A stretch of 64,000 bases of DNA from Streptomyces sp. BK208 (GTDB lineage Bacteria; Actinomycetota; Actinomycetes; Streptomycetales; Streptomycetaceae). The notes beneath the pieces are model-generated. The model had not been told where the DNA came from. It made no database searches and saw only the letters and a list, made by a program, of their open reading frames with translations. Below are positions 32,148 through 41,148 of this stretch, in pieces; the stretch's first letter is position 1, and every line of letters begins with the position of its first letter. Location of the stretch: positions 86,223 through 150,222 of the forward strand of contig NZ_SOAV01000017.1 in the NCBI RefSeq assembly GCF_004364245.1, in the 5' to 3' direction. The translations under genes were made by a program, and so were the position numbers.

Positions 32148-33572
32148 TCAGCCACCCTGCTGGGAGCGTGCCTTGAAGGCCGCCTTGCGGGCCTCCTTGG
32201 CGATCTTCTTGTCGGGATGCAGCCGCCCCATCGCCTCCAGGACGTCCGGAGTCGCGGGGTGCCCGACCCGCCAGGCCGTGTCGAAGAAACCGCTGTGCTG
32301 GCGGGCGAGCCCCTCCACCAGGGCGCGCAGCTCCTCGGAGTTGCCCTCGGCGGCGAGCTGGGCGGCGACGGTGTCGATGGTCAGCCAGAAGACCATCTCC
32401 TGCGGCGGGGCCGGCACGTCCCGGGCGCCGTGCTCGGTGAGCCACACCCGGGCCAGGCCGCCCAGTTCGGCGTCGTCGAGGACCTCCCGCAGCGCGGGCT
32501 CGGCCTCCGCACCGACGAGGGAGAGCGCCTGCTGGCAGCGGAGCCTGCGCAGCGGCGCGCCGGGGTCGGACCCGCGGGCCGCCGCCAGCAGTTCGCGGGC
32601 GGCGTCGAGGGCGCTCCGTCCGGCCAGCCACAGCTGGGTCTCGGCGTGGGCGGCACCCGGCGGGTAGGGGGCGGTGCCGTCGAGCAGCGCGTCGGCGCCC
32701 TTGTCGGCGAGGTCGCCGACGGCGGGGGCCTCGAAGCCGGCGTCCAGGAGCCGGGCGCGCAGCCCGTACAGTCCGAGCGGGGTGAGCCGCACCATGCCGT
32801 AGCGCGTGACGTCGGCCTCGTCGAGGGGCGCGGCGGGCTCCTCGTCGGCGTCGGCCATGAGCGCCTCGTCGACCGGCTGGTACGCGACGAGACCGATGGG
32901 CTCGAGCAGCCGGAACTGGTCGTCCAGGCGCATCATCGCGTCCGAGACCTGCTCCAGCACCTCGTTGCTGGGCTCGCCCATGTCGCTGGGCACGATGACC
33001 GAGGCGGCCAGCGCGGGCAGCGGCACCGGGGCGTCGCCGGGGCCGTCCTCGCCGACGGTGAGCAGGTAGAGGTTGCCGAGCACGCCGTCGAGGAACTCGG
33101 ACTCGGCGTCGGGGTCCCAGTCGAAGGAGGAGAGGTCGACCTCGCCGCCCTCGGCCATCGCGTCGACGAGGTCGTCGAGGTCGGGGACGCTCGCGTCGGC
33201 GAGCACGGCCTCCAAGGCGGTGAGCCAGACTCCGAGCACGTCCTGGGGCGAGCCGGAGAGCAGGGCGAGGTTCTCGCCCGGGGCCACGGTGCCCGTCTCC
33301 TCGTCGGTGATCTCGACGAGCCCGGTGTCCACGGCGACGCGCCAGGCCTCGCTCGCGTGGGCGGCGGCGTCGTCCCCGCTCAGGCCGAGCTGCCCGGCCG
33401 CCGCGGGCAGCTGCTCCTCGACCAGTCCGCCGCCCGCGTCGACGCGGGTGTCGGGGCCGGCCCAGCGGGCGAGTCGCGCGGCCCGGGCGAGCACCGGCGC
33501 GGACAGCGCTTCGCGGGCCAGCTCCGCTTCGGGGCGCAGCCGTGCGGGCGGCAGGGTGGACCTGTCTGACAT
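32148..33572 (-). CDS. Conserved-type hypothetical protein, acidic
   Basis: A 474-residue soluble protein with no signal peptide and no family that I can name. The sequence is helix-rich, acidic in its middle (EADEEPAAPLDEADVT region) and ends in a basic tail, KKIAKEARKAAFKAR. The second half has helical-pair patterns like HEAT repeats (RLRCQQALSLVG, PALREVLDDAELGGLA). The gene stands alone, with PhoX downstream beyond the repeat interval and a divergent nuclease upstream. Function unknown. Confidence 0.7.
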   Translation of the reverse strand: MSDRSTLPPARLRPEAELAREALSAPVLARAARLARWAGPDTRVDAGGGLVEEQLPAAAGQLGLSGDDAAAHASEAWRVAVDTGLVEITDEETGTVAPGENLALLSGSPQDVLGVWLTALEAVLADASVPDLDDLVDAMAEGGEVDLSSFDWDPDAESEFLDGVLGNLYLLTVGEDGPGDAPVPLPALAASVIVPSDMGEPSNEVLEQVSDAMMRLDDQFRLLEPIGLVAYQPVDEALMADADEEPAAPLDEADVTRYGMVRLTPLGLYGLRARLLDAGFEAPAVGDLADKGADALLDGTAPYPPGAAHAETQLWLAGRSALDAARELLAAARGSDPGAPLRRLRCQQALSLVGAEAEPALREVLDDAELGGLARVWLTEHGARDVPAPPQEMVFWLTIDTVAAQLAAEGNSEELRALVEGLARQHSGFFDTAWRVGHPATPDVLEAMGRLHPDKKIAKEARKAAFKARSQQGG

Positions 33573-33848
33573 GGGAAGTTTCTCCTCGCGCGCCTCTTGA
33601 CCGCCGTACGACTGCTCAGCCTAGACGGGTTTCCACCCATGCCGCCCGGTTCATCTCCCCGTCGGGTGGAGTACATGGCCGAAACCTTGACAACCGGCGT
33701 GGCCAGGCAGGAGATTGACGCGCGTAGAAAGCGGGGGGCGGGCCGGGGGGCACGTGTTCACTCAGGTCCCAGGTGCCCCATGTGCGGCCTGCTGCCCCTC
33801 GTGTCCCACCCTCGCCCCGGCGCCACGTCACATCCCCGGAGGGATCCG

Positions 33849-35690
33849 TTGGCCAGCAAGTCCTCCGCGCGCCTCGCCGCGCTCACCGTCGCCGCCGTCT
33901 GCTCGGCGGCGTCCACCGTCGCCCTCACCGTGCCCGCGCACGCCGGTCCGGCGGCGGCCGGTTCCGTGCGCGTCCACGACATCCAGGGCAGCACCAGGCT
34001 GTCCCCGTACGCAGGCCTGCAGGTCACGGACGTGGCCGGAATCGTCACCGGCGTCCGCGGCTACGGCTCGTCCAAGGGCTTGTGGATGCAGGACCCGCGG
34101 CCGGACGCCGACCCGGCCACCAGTGAGGGCGTCTTCGTCTTCACGAGCAAGGCCCCCGAGGTCGCCGTCGGTGACGCGGTCACCGTCTCCGGCACGGTCT
34201 CGGAGTACGTCCCCGGCGGCACGTCCTCGGGGAACCAGTCGCTGACCGAGATCACCCGCCCGACGGTCACCGTCGTCTCGAGCGGCAACGCCGTCCCGGC
34301 CGCGACCAGCGTCTCCGCCCGCTCCGTCCCGCGCGCGTACGCCCCGCAGGGCGACGAGGCCGCGAACGGGTCGGTCAACGGCCTGGCGCTGCGCCCCGCC
34401 CGCTACGCCCTGGACTACTACGAGTCCCTGGAGGGCATGAACGTCCGGGTCTCCGACGCCCGCGTGGTCGGCGCCTCCGACCCGTACACCGAGCTGTGGG
34501 TCACGGTGAAGCCCGGGGAGAACGCCAACCGCCGCGGCGGCACGGTGTACGGCTCCTACGACGACGAGAACACCGGCCGGCTGCAGATCCAGTCGCTGGG
34601 CAAGCCGGCCGACTTCCCCGCCGCCGACGTGGGCGACACGCTGGCGGGCACCACCTCCGGGCCGCTGGACTACAACCAGTTCGGCGGTTACACGCTGGTC
34701 GCGGGCGAGATCGGCGCCCTGGAGAAGGGCGGCACGCAGCGCGAGTCGACGCGCCGGCAGAGCGGACGCGAGCTGGCGGTGGCGACGTACAACGTCGAGA
34801 ACCTCGACCCGTCGGACGGCACGTTCGCCGCTCACGCCGACGCGATCGTGCACCACCTCAAGTCGCCCGACATCGTGTCGCTGGAGGAGATCCAGGACAA
34901 CAACGGCGCCACGGACGACGGCACCGTCGCCGCCGACGCGACGGTGGGCAAGCTGATCGACGCGATCGTCGCGGCCGGCGGCCCGCGCTACGACTGGCGG
35001 GGCATCGACCCGGTGGACAAGGCGGACGGCGGTGAACCCGGCGGCAACATCCGCCAGGCGTTCCTGTTCAACCCCGAGCGGGTCTCGTTCACCGACCGCG
35101 CGGGCGGCGACGCGACCACCGCGACGGGGGTGCGCAAGGTGCGCGGCAAGGCGGAGCTGACGCTCTCCCCCGGCCGGGTCGACCCGGCGAACGCGGCCTG
35201 GGAGAACAGCCGCAAGCCGCTGGCCGGCGAGTTCGTCTTCCGCGGCCGGACGGTCGTCGTGATCGCCAACCACTTCAACTCCAAGGGCGGCGACCAGGGT
35301 CTGACGGCGCAGTACCAGCCGCCGTCGCGCAGCTCGGAGACCCAGCGCCACGCCCAGGCGACGGTGGTGAACACCTTCGTCAAGGAGATCCTGGCCGCCC
35401 AGAAGAACGCGGACGTGGTCGCCCTCGGCGACATCAACGACTTCGAGTTCTCGGGGACCGCCCGCCTCCTGGAGGACGGCGGCGCCCTGTGGTCGGCGGT
35501 GAAGTCGCTGCCGCGCAGCGAGCGTTACTCGTACGTGTACCAGGGCAACAGCCAGGTTCTGGACCAGATCCTGGTCAGCCCGTCGGTCCGCCGCGACGGC
35601 CGCCTGTCGTACGACAGCGTGCACGTCAACGCGGAGTTCCACGACCAGATCAGCGACCACGACCCGCAGGTGCTGCGGTTCCGTCCCTGA
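33849..35690 (+). CDS. Secreted endonuclease/exonuclease/phosphatase-family nuclease (ExeM-like)
   Basis: A 613-residue exported protein that likely degrades extracellular DNA. I chose the TTG at 33849 because GGAGG sits six bases upstream and a clean signal peptide follows, ending in PAHAG near residue 35. Residues about 40-200 form an OB-fold domain typical of ExeM-type nucleases (VTDVAGIVTGVRG, LWMQDP). The C-terminal EEP domain shows ATYNVENLDPSDG, SLEEIQDNNG, ANHFNSKGGDQG, ALGDINDFEFSG and SDHDPQVLRF, with Asn, Glu, Asp and His catalytic positions. The 276 bp upstream gap has one PHO-like unit at 33756-33766, too little to claim phosphate control. Confidence 0.9.
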   Translation: MASKSSARLAALTVAAVCSAASTVALTVPAHAGPAAAGSVRVHDIQGSTRLSPYAGLQVTDVAGIVTGVRGYGSSKGLWMQDPRPDADPATSEGVFVFTSKAPEVAVGDAVTVSGTVSEYVPGGTSSGNQSLTEITRPTVTVVSSGNAVPAATSVSARSVPRAYAPQGDEAANGSVNGLALRPARYALDYYESLEGMNVRVSDARVVGASDPYTELWVTVKPGENANRRGGTVYGSYDDENTGRLQIQSLGKPADFPAADVGDTLAGTTSGPLDYNQFGGYTLVAGEIGALEKGGTQRESTRRQSGRELAVATYNVENLDPSDGTFAAHADAIVHHLKSPDIVSLEEIQDNNGATDDGTVAADATVGKLIDAIVAAGGPRYDWRGIDPVDKADGGEPGGNIRQAFLFNPERVSFTDRAGGDATTATGVRKVRGKAELTLSPGRVDPANAAWENSRKPLAGEFVFRGRTVVVIANHFNSKGGDQGLTAQYQPPSRSSETQRHAQATVVNTFVKEILAAQKNADVVALGDINDFEFSGTARLLEDGGALWSAVKSLPRSERYSYVYQGNSQVLDQILVSPSVRRDGRLSYDSVHVNAEFHDQISDHDPQVLRFRP

Positions 35691-35712
35691 CGGGCCGGCG
35701 CCGGGGGCGGGT

Positions 35713-36420
35713 TCAGCGGGGCACGAGGCCGAGCGCGTGGTCGTATCGGCCGACCGTGCTGCTCTTCAGGCCCGGCCAGTTCCGCACCCGCTCCCACCGC
35801 GCGGATCCCGATCCGACGCCCTCGCCCGGGGCGGCCAGGGCGTCGACGTGGGCCTGGGCGCTATCCCACTCGGCGTAGTTGAGGACGCGGGTGCCGTCGG
35901 TGCTGAGGTGGAAGTGGGCGGAGAGGCCGCCGGGGTGCGGCACCGGGTCGCCCTCCAGGGCCTCGAGGACGGCGTCCACCCAGGCGCGCTGCCGGTCGGG
36001 GTCGGGTCCCTCGAACGCGACGTCGACGATCACGACGCAGCCGGGGACGACGGCCGCGGACCGGTCCTCGCGGGTCACGCTGCGGTAGCGCCGGTACCTC
36101 CGCAGTTCGAGCCGCTCGATGCCCGGCACGGCGGTGTCGATCTCGTCGACGCGCTCCTGGCGCAGCGTCTTCACGAAGGCCTCGTACGCCTGCTCGCTCG
36201 CCCACTGGGAGTGGTGCAGCAGCGTGGTGCCGTCATGGCCGGTGTAGACGTGGTAGCCGCGCAGGTCCTCGGCGGGCCAGGGGCGGTTCTCCCAGGCGCG
36301 GGCGACGGCCTCGACGGTCTGCCGCTGCCGTTCGGGGGTGCCCACCCGCCAGGTGCTGAAGAACGGCGCCAGGGCGTCGGTGCGGTCGAGCCGGGGGTGG
36401 GCGTCGGTGCGGCGGGTCAT
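35713..36420 (-). CDS. Two-domain antibiotic-biosynthesis-monooxygenase-like protein
   Basis: A 235-residue cytoplasmic protein with two ferredoxin-like ABM-type halves: residues about 15-110 (LLHHSQWASEQAYEAFVKTL) and 130-220 (VLNYAEWDSAQAHVDALAA). The paired W-S-E / A-E-W motifs mark each half. Such proteins act as cofactor-free oxygenases or as heme or metabolite binders, and the role here is unknown. It converges on the nuclease gene and is divergent from nothing obvious; the upstream 114 bp before the next gene shows no clear promoter. Confidence 0.8.
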   Translation of the reverse strand: MTRRTDAHPRLDRTDALAPFFSTWRVGTPERQRQTVEAVARAWENRPWPAEDLRGYHVYTGHDGTTLLHHSQWASEQAYEAFVKTLRQERVDEIDTAVPGIERLELRRYRRYRSVTREDRSAAVVPGCVVIVDVAFEGPDPDRQRAWVDAVLEALEGDPVPHPGGLSAHFHLSTDGTRVLNYAEWDSAQAHVDALAAPGEGVGSGSARWERVRNWPGLKSSTVGRYDHALGLVPR

Positions 36421-36534
36421 GCCGGCCTCCGGTGGTCGGTGATTGTGGGGCGCACGGTGCGTGCGAGCACCACCCTCCGACCTCGACCAAGGTTGAGGTC
36501 AAGCCCTTCCGCTACGGCGGGAACGGGTGGGGTG

Positions 36535-36996
36535 TCAGCAGTGCCCGTGATGGCGGCGCCGCACCAGGCTCGCCCCGAGCACCACGCCCGCCACCGCCCC
36601 GGCCACCAGCACGGCGCGCGGATGCCCGAGCCCCGCGCGCACCGCGCCCCCGGCCCGTCCGGACGACGTGTGCCGCCGCCCTCCGCCCCGTCCCGGGACC
36701 TTGTCCTGAGCGGCGTGGCCGGCCCGGCCGGCCTTGTCCTGTACGGCGTGCCCGGCGTGCGCCGCCGAGCTGCGCAGCTGTACGGTCATGGCGCCGGCCT
36801 TGTCCCTCAGGTCGGCGGCCCGGGCCTTGGCGCGGCCCTTCACGTCGGCCTTGCCCGCCAGCTCCTCGACGGTGTCTCCGAGTTCTCCGCGGGTCCGTTC
36901 GATCTGCTGCCGCAGCTCGTCGGGGCCCTTGGCCCCGCCGACCGGCTGCGCCGTGGAGCCGCTCCTCGTGCCGTCCCGGCCCGTCGCGTCGGTCAT
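36535..36996 (-). CDS. DUF3618 membrane-anchored protein
   Basis: A 153-residue protein with the DUF3618 signature GPDELRQQIERTRGELGDTV near residue 25. A long Ala/Lys/Arg amphipathic helix of apolipoprotein type follows, and a single membrane span lies near the C-terminus (AVLVAGAVAGVVLGASLV) before a basic tail. Its ATG overlaps the stop of the holin-like gene by four bases. These pairs are common in actinobacteria and linked to envelope stress, but the mechanism is unknown. Confidence 0.88.
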   Translation of the reverse strand: MTDATGRDGTRSGSTAQPVGGAKGPDELRQQIERTRGELGDTVEELAGKADVKGRAKARAADLRDKAGAMTVQLRSSAAHAGHAVQDKAGRAGHAAQDKVPGRGGGRRHTSSGRAGGAVRAGLGHPRAVLVAGAVAGVVLGASLVRRRHHGHC

Positions 36997-37412
36997 CGAT
37001 GTGCCCTTTCCCTGATCTGGTCCACGTCGGCCTTGACGCTGTCGAGGGTCTCCTCGGGCTTGGGCGGCACGGCCCGGCGGAGCTGGGAGCGACCGGCCAT
37101 GGCCAGGACGCCGGCGATCACGAAGAGCACCGCCGTCACGATGAGCGCCGCGGCCCAGACGGGCAGCACCAGCGAGAGCGCGGCGGTGGCCGTGCCGGCC
37201 AGGGCGAACAGGCCCACGTAGGCGATGGCGCCCGCGGCACCGAGCATTCCGCCGCCGCGCCCGGCCCGCTTGCCCTTCTCGGCCAGTTCCATCTTGGCCA
37301 GGGCCACTTCCTGGCGCACCAGCCGCGAGAGCTGCTCGGTGGCCTGTCCGACGAGTTCGCCCACGGAGTGCTGCTCGTCGCGCACCGGCCTCGTGTGCAT
37401 GGTTCCGGTCAC
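36993..37412 (-). CDS. Holin-superfamily III-like (DUF1469) membrane protein
   Basis: A 139-residue membrane protein. VGELVGQATEQLSRLVRQEV begins the amphipathic N-terminal helix, and two membrane spans lie between about residues 55 and 110. Despite the phage-holin name, chromosomal copies next to DUF3618 genes are ordinary in actinobacteria. GTG 37412 is preferred because GGAGG lies nine bases upstream; ATG 37400 is the alternative. Confidence 0.85.
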   Translation of the reverse strand: MTGTMHTRPVRDEQHSVGELVGQATEQLSRLVRQEVALAKMELAEKGKRAGRGGGMLGAAGAIAYVGLFALAGTATAALSLVLPVWAAALIVTAVLFVIAGVLAMAGRSQLRRAVPPKPEETLDSVKADVDQIRERAHR

Positions 37413-37507
37413 GGTGTTCCCGCCTCCTCTCGGTTCGGAGCACCCCGGGTACCCCGGCCCGAGCGGCACTACCCCTGCCCGCACGCACGCACGTAGCTGA
37501 AGAGTCT

Positions 37508-37547
37508 CTTACAACTACCTCGTAGAAGAATTAAGTGGAGCTACACT
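37508..37547 (+). promoter_or_regulatory. AT-rich regulatory patch before the dapA-like gene
   Basis: In an otherwise GC-rich region this stretch is AT-rich. It contains CTAC-CTC-GTAG (37515-37525) within an outer CTTA...TAAG pair (37508-37535), then TACACT at 37542-37547 as a possible -10 box. It may be the promoter-operator of the downstream gene. No clear -35 box was seen. Confidence 0.4.
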
Positions 37548-37570
37548 GTCGAGCCGCCGACACTACTCGC

Positions 37571-38503
37571 ATGACGACAGACGCCCCTCGCCCCGCGCCC
37601 TTCGGCCGCGCCCTGTGCGCGATGGTCACGCCCTTCACCGAGTCGGGCGCGCTCGATCTCGACGGCGCCCGGCGCCTCGCCGCCCGGCTGGTCGCCCGGG
37701 GCTGCGACGGGCTCGTTCTGTCCGGCACCACGGGTGAGTCCCCGACCACCTCGGACGCCGAGAAGGCGGCACTGGTGGCGGCGGTCCGGGAGGCCGTCGG
37801 GGACCGTGCGGCCCTGGTCGCCGGGGTGGGCTCGGCGGACACCCGGCACACCGTGGAGTCGGCCCTGGCCGCCGAGAAGGCCGGCGCGGACGGCCTGCTG
37901 GTGGTCGCGCCGTACTACAGCAGACCCCCGCAGGACGCCCTGGTGTGGCACTTCCGCGAGGTCGCCGACGCGAGCGGTCTGCCCGTGATGCTGTACGACA
38001 TCCCCGGGCGCACCGGCATCCGCATCGAACCCGACACCCTCGTCCGGCTCGCCGAGCACCCGCGGATCGTCGCCGTCAAGGACTGCTCCTACGACCTCCT
38101 CGGCACCCAGCAGGTGCTCTCCCGCACCGGACTGGCGTACTACGCGGGCTGCGACGAGCAGGTCCTCGCCCTGTACGCGATCGGCGCGGCGGGATACGTG
38201 AGCACGGTCGCGAACGTCGTACCGGAGCTGTTCCGGGCCGTGCTCGACGCCTTCGACGCGGGTGACACCGGACGGGCGGCCCTGCTGCAGCGACGGGCCC
38301 TCCCGCTCGTCGAGTCGATGATGGCGGCGGGCCTGCCCGGCACGGTCACCGCCAAGGCACTCCTCGGCGCGCTGGGTCTGCCGGCGGGCCCGGTCCGCGC
38401 GCCCCTGCGGCCCGCGGACCCGGCCGCCACGGCCGGTCTTCTGGCGGCCTACGGGCAACTGACCGCGGACACCGGCGGGTTCCGGGCGCAGCGCCGCACG
38501 TGA
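37571..38503 (+). CDS. dapA: 4-hydroxy-tetrahydrodipicolinate synthase (DapA)
   Basis: A 310-residue TIM-barrel enzyme condensing pyruvate with aspartate semialdehyde in lysine and diaminopimelate synthesis. Biosynthetic DapA marks are present: SGTTGESPT near residue 55, YDIPGRTG with the catalytic Tyr near 144, and the Schiff-base Lys in IVAVKDCS near 173. This differs from the two catabolic DapA-fold proteins earlier in the window, which have NTGEF or GTGEF motifs. ATG 37571 is preferred over a GTG 12 codons upstream. DapD, another lysine-pathway enzyme, lies 1.1 kb away in convergent orientation. Confidence 0.87.
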   Translation: MTTDAPRPAPFGRALCAMVTPFTESGALDLDGARRLAARLVARGCDGLVLSGTTGESPTTSDAEKAALVAAVREAVGDRAALVAGVGSADTRHTVESALAAEKAGADGLLVVAPYYSRPPQDALVWHFREVADASGLPVMLYDIPGRTGIRIEPDTLVRLAEHPRIVAVKDCSYDLLGTQQVLSRTGLAYYAGCDEQVLALYAIGAAGYVSTVANVVPELFRAVLDAFDAGDTGRAALLQRRALPLVESMMAAGLPGTVTAKALLGALGLPAGPVRAPLRPADPAATAGLLAAYGQLTADTGGFRAQRRT

Positions 38504-38541
38504 GGGGCGGTCATCGGTACGGGCGGGTCACGGTGCGGGCG

Positions 38542-38738
38542 ATGAGCAGACGAACCAGACGGCGCTACGTGGCCGGGGCGTCCCGGGCGGGTACCGGATC
38601 CGGGACGGCAAGGGCCGCCGCCGGTGGGGCGACCTCTACGAACCCTGCCCCGACGGCCTCCTGACCGAGCTGAACGGACCGGCCGGCCCGGCCCGCGTCA
38701 CCGCGCTGCTCGAGCGCTGCCGCGCCCTGAAACGGTGA
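38542..38738 (+). pseudogene. Possible frameshifted small gene
   Basis: A frame ending at TGA 38736-38738 encodes a plausible basic segment (GYRIRDGKGRRRWGDLYEPC, then DGLLTELNGP and a Leu/Arg-rich end), but has no start codon between the dapA stop and that segment. A start, ATG 38542, exists one base out of frame. The picture fits a small gene with a lost base near 38570-38590. It could also be chance in high-GC DNA. No function is offered. Confidence 0.35.
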
Positions 38739-38799
38739 GCGCCGCCGTAGGGTGGACCGGGCAGACGGGCGAGGCGGACGGCGACGGGAGGCGGCCGAG

Positions 38800-39504
38800 G
38801 TGCCGGAGAAGACACCGACCGGGCCGGAGGTGGCCGAGGTGATGGCCGAGCTGGCCGCACTCGACGACCCGAAGGTCCGGGCCGTGAACGAGAAGCACGG
38901 CGACGACCACGGCGTGAACCTCACGAAGCTGCGCGCCCTCGCCAAGCGCCTGCGCACACAGCCGGAACTCGCGCGCCGCCTCTGGGCGACGGGCGACTCC
39001 GCCGCACGGCTGCTGGGCCTCCTGATCTGCCGCCCGAAGTCCTTCGAGCGCGACGAGCTGGACACCATGCTGCGCGAGGCCCGCACCCCCAAGGTGCACG
39101 ACTGGCTCGTGAACTACGTGGTGAAGAAGAGCCCGCACGCCGAGGAGCTGCGCGTGTCCTGGACCGCCGACCCGGGCCCGGTGGTCGCGAGCGCCGGCTG
39201 GGCCCTGACCGCCGAACGCGTGACGAAGCGGCCCGCCGGCCTCGACCTGCCGGCTCTGCTGGACACGGTGGAGTCGGAGATGAAGGACGCCCCGGACCGT
39301 CTGCAGTGGGCGATGAACCACTGCCTGGCCCGGATCGGCATCGACCACCCCGAACACCGCCCCCGCGCCCTGGCGATCGGCGAGCGCCTCGGCGTCCTGA
39401 AGGACTACCCCACTCCCCCGGGCTGCACCTCCCCGTACGCCCCGGTCTGGATCACGGAGATCGTGCGCCGCCAGAAGGAGCAGTCCGCCCCCGCCGACAG
39501 CTGA
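38800..39504 (+). CDS. DNA alkylation repair protein (AlkD-like HEAT family)
   Basis: A 234-residue all-helical protein resembling AlkD/AlkC glycosylases, which remove alkylated bases. Family-like parts are NLTKLRALAKRL near residue 40, LARRLWATGDSAARLLGLLI, then WTADPGPVVASAGWALTAERV and MNHCLARIGI. GTG 38800 is selected because GGGAGG lies nine bases before it. The C-terminus includes TPPGCTSPYAPVWI, a family feature in actinobacteria. It is monocistronic and converges on dapD. Confidence 0.75.
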   Translation: MPEKTPTGPEVAEVMAELAALDDPKVRAVNEKHGDDHGVNLTKLRALAKRLRTQPELARRLWATGDSAARLLGLLICRPKSFERDELDTMLREARTPKVHDWLVNYVVKKSPHAEELRVSWTADPGPVVASAGWALTAERVTKRPAGLDLPALLDTVESEMKDAPDRLQWAMNHCLARIGIDHPEHRPRALAIGERLGVLKDYPTPPGCTSPYAPVWITEIVRRQKEQSAPADS

Positions 39505-39539
39505 GCGCCCTCCCCGCCCGACGGACGGAAAGGGCGCTC
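39503..39539. terminator. Candidate terminator between convergent genes
   Basis: GAGCGCCCT (39503-39511, overlapping the stop codon) pairs with AGGGCGCTC (39531-39539), a perfect nine-base stem with a 19-base loop. It separates the AlkD-like gene from dapD. Confidence 0.5.
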
Positions 39540-39555
39540 GGCGAGGACGGGGGCC

Positions 39556-40545
39556 TCAGTTGTGGCTGTGCAGCACGTCGTTCAGGCCGCCCCACACCGC
39601 GTTGTTCGGCCGGGCCTCGACCGCGCCGGTGACCGAGTTGCGGCGGAAGAGGATGTGGGAGGCGCCGGAGAGTTCGCGGGCCTTGACGATCTGGCCGTCG
39701 GGCATCGTGACGCGGGTGCCGGCGGTGACGTAGAGGCCGGCCTCCACCACGCACTCGTCGCCCAGCGCGATGCCCACACCCGCCTCGGCGCCGACCAGGC
39801 AGCGCTCGCCGATGACGATGCGGACGTTGCCGCCGCCGGAGAGGGTGCCCATGGTGGAGGCGCCGCCGCCGATGTCGGAGCCGTCGCCGACGACGACGCC
39901 CGCGGAGATGCGGCCCTCGACCATCGAGGTGCCGAGCGTGCCGGCGTTGAAGTTGACGAAGCCCTCGTGCATGACGGTGGTGCCCTCGGCGAGGTGCGCG
40001 CCGAGCCGGACGCGGTCGGCGTCGGCGATCCGCACGCCCTTGGGGGCGACGTAGTCGGTCATGCGGGGGAACTTGTCGATCGAGGTGACCTGGAGGTGCA
40101 GGCCCTCGGCACGGGCGTTGAGGCGGACCTTCTCGATGTCGTCCACGGCGACCGGGCCGAGCGAGGTCCAGGCGACGTTGGCGAGGTGGGCGAAGATGCC
40201 GTCCAGGCTCTGGCCGTGCGGCTTGACCAGGCGGTGGGAGAGCAGGTGCAGGCGCAGGTAGACGTCGTGCGTGTCGACCGGCTTGTCGTCCAGCGAGGAG
40301 ATGACCGTGCGGACCGCGACCACCTCGACGCCCCGGCGGGCGTCCGGACCGACCGCGGCGGTGGCGCCGCCGCCCAGGAGTTCGGCGGCCTGTTCGGCGG
40401 TGAGGCGCTCGGTGCCGGAGGGACCGGGCTCGTCGGACAGCGCGGGGGCCGGGAACCAGGTGTCGAGGACGGTGCCGTCGGCGGCGATCGTGGCGAGGCC
40501 GGCGGCCACGGCGCCGGTGGTGCGGGGAGCAGTCGTGTCGGTCAT
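39556..40545 (-). CDS. dapD: Tetrahydrodipicolinate N-succinyltransferase (DapD)
   Basis: A 329-residue acyltransferase of the long actinobacterial type, catalysing the succinyl-CoA step of lysine and diaminopimelate synthesis. The left-handed beta-helix is visible as hexapeptide-like repeats from about residue 195 (EGTTVMHEGFVNFNAGTLGT, then VVGDGSDIGGGAS). No ribosome site precedes ATG 40545, but TAGGTT lies six bases upstream, so a leaderless message from a promoter inside the preceding TetR gene is possible. The start is nine bases after the TetR stop. Confidence 0.92.
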   Translation of the reverse strand: MTDTTAPRTTGAVAAGLATIAADGTVLDTWFPAPALSDEPGPSGTERLTAEQAAELLGGGATAAVGPDARRGVEVVAVRTVISSLDDKPVDTHDVYLRLHLLSHRLVKPHGQSLDGIFAHLANVAWTSLGPVAVDDIEKVRLNARAEGLHLQVTSIDKFPRMTDYVAPKGVRIADADRVRLGAHLAEGTTVMHEGFVNFNAGTLGTSMVEGRISAGVVVGDGSDIGGGASTMGTLSGGGNVRIVIGERCLVGAEAGVGIALGDECVVEAGLYVTAGTRVTMPDGQIVKARELSGASHILFRRNSVTGAVEARPNNAVWGGLNDVLHSHN

Positions 40546-40554
40546 GAGGGCAAC

Positions 40555-41148
40555 CTAACCGGCCGTCGCCGGTGGAAGCGAGCCGGGACCGCGGCCGTCT
40601 CGGGTGGCGGGCGCGGGGACCAGGCGCGCCAGCACCTCCCGCGCGTACTCCTCGTCGTACGGCGTGTCCGTGAGGAGGACCTGGAGGCAGATGCCGTCCA
40701 GTACGGCGACCAGGGCGCGGGCCGTGGTGGGGTCGGTGCGCGCGGCGAGCAGGGCTCCCACGCCCTCGGCCCACTCCGCGGCGACCGGGCGCAGGGCGGG
40801 GCGGCGCAGGGCGGCGAGGTACAGCTCGTACTCCAGCTCCACGCCGGTGCGGTCGCCGCCGAGCCACTCGCCGAGGACGCGGGCCAGTTCCGCGGGCAGG
40901 TCGGCCTCGGGGTCCGACAGGGCGGGGTGGGCGGCGACGACCTCGGCGAAGCCCTCGTTGGCCTGGCGCAGGGCGGCGACCAGGAGGTCGTCGAGGGTCG
41001 CGAAGTGGTACGTGGTGGAACCGAGCGGCACATCCGCCTCGGCGGCCGCGGTGCGGTGGCTGAGCCCGGCGATGCCCTTCTGCCCGACGACCCGGATCGC
41101 GGCGTCGATGATGCGCTGCCGGCGCCCGGGATCGTGACGGCGGGGCAT
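40555..41148 (-). CDS. TetR-family regulator of the SMR efflux gene
   Basis: A 197-residue repressor. The helix-turn-helix is around GLSHRTAAAEADVPLGSTTY, residues 28-47. Its ATG overlaps the SMR stop by one base (TGATG), so the two are co-translated and this is probably the local repressor, binding the palindrome ahead of the SMR gene. The C-terminal domain, of TetR_C type, has no recognisable ligand motif. Confidence 0.88.
   Translation of the reverse strand: MPRRHDPGRRQRIIDAAIRVVGQKGIAGLSHRTAAAEADVPLGSTTYHFATLDDLLVAALRQANEGFAEVVAAHPALSDPEADLPAELARVLGEWLGGDRTGVELEYELYLAALRRPALRPVAAEWAEGVGALLAARTDPTTARALVAVLDGICLQVLLTDTPYDEEYAREVLARLVPAPATRDGRGPGSLPPATAG

Noticed and set aside
33756..33766. 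A single PHO-like unit (GTTCACTCAGG) upstream of the secreted nuclease
   Set aside because: The flanking 11-mers do not repeat it, and PhoP normally needs at least two units in tandem.
36535..37412. A possible prophage fragment because of the holin-like annotation
   Set aside because: No other phage genes are present; holin-superfamily III proteins paired with DUF3618 are ordinary chromosomal genes in actinobacteria.
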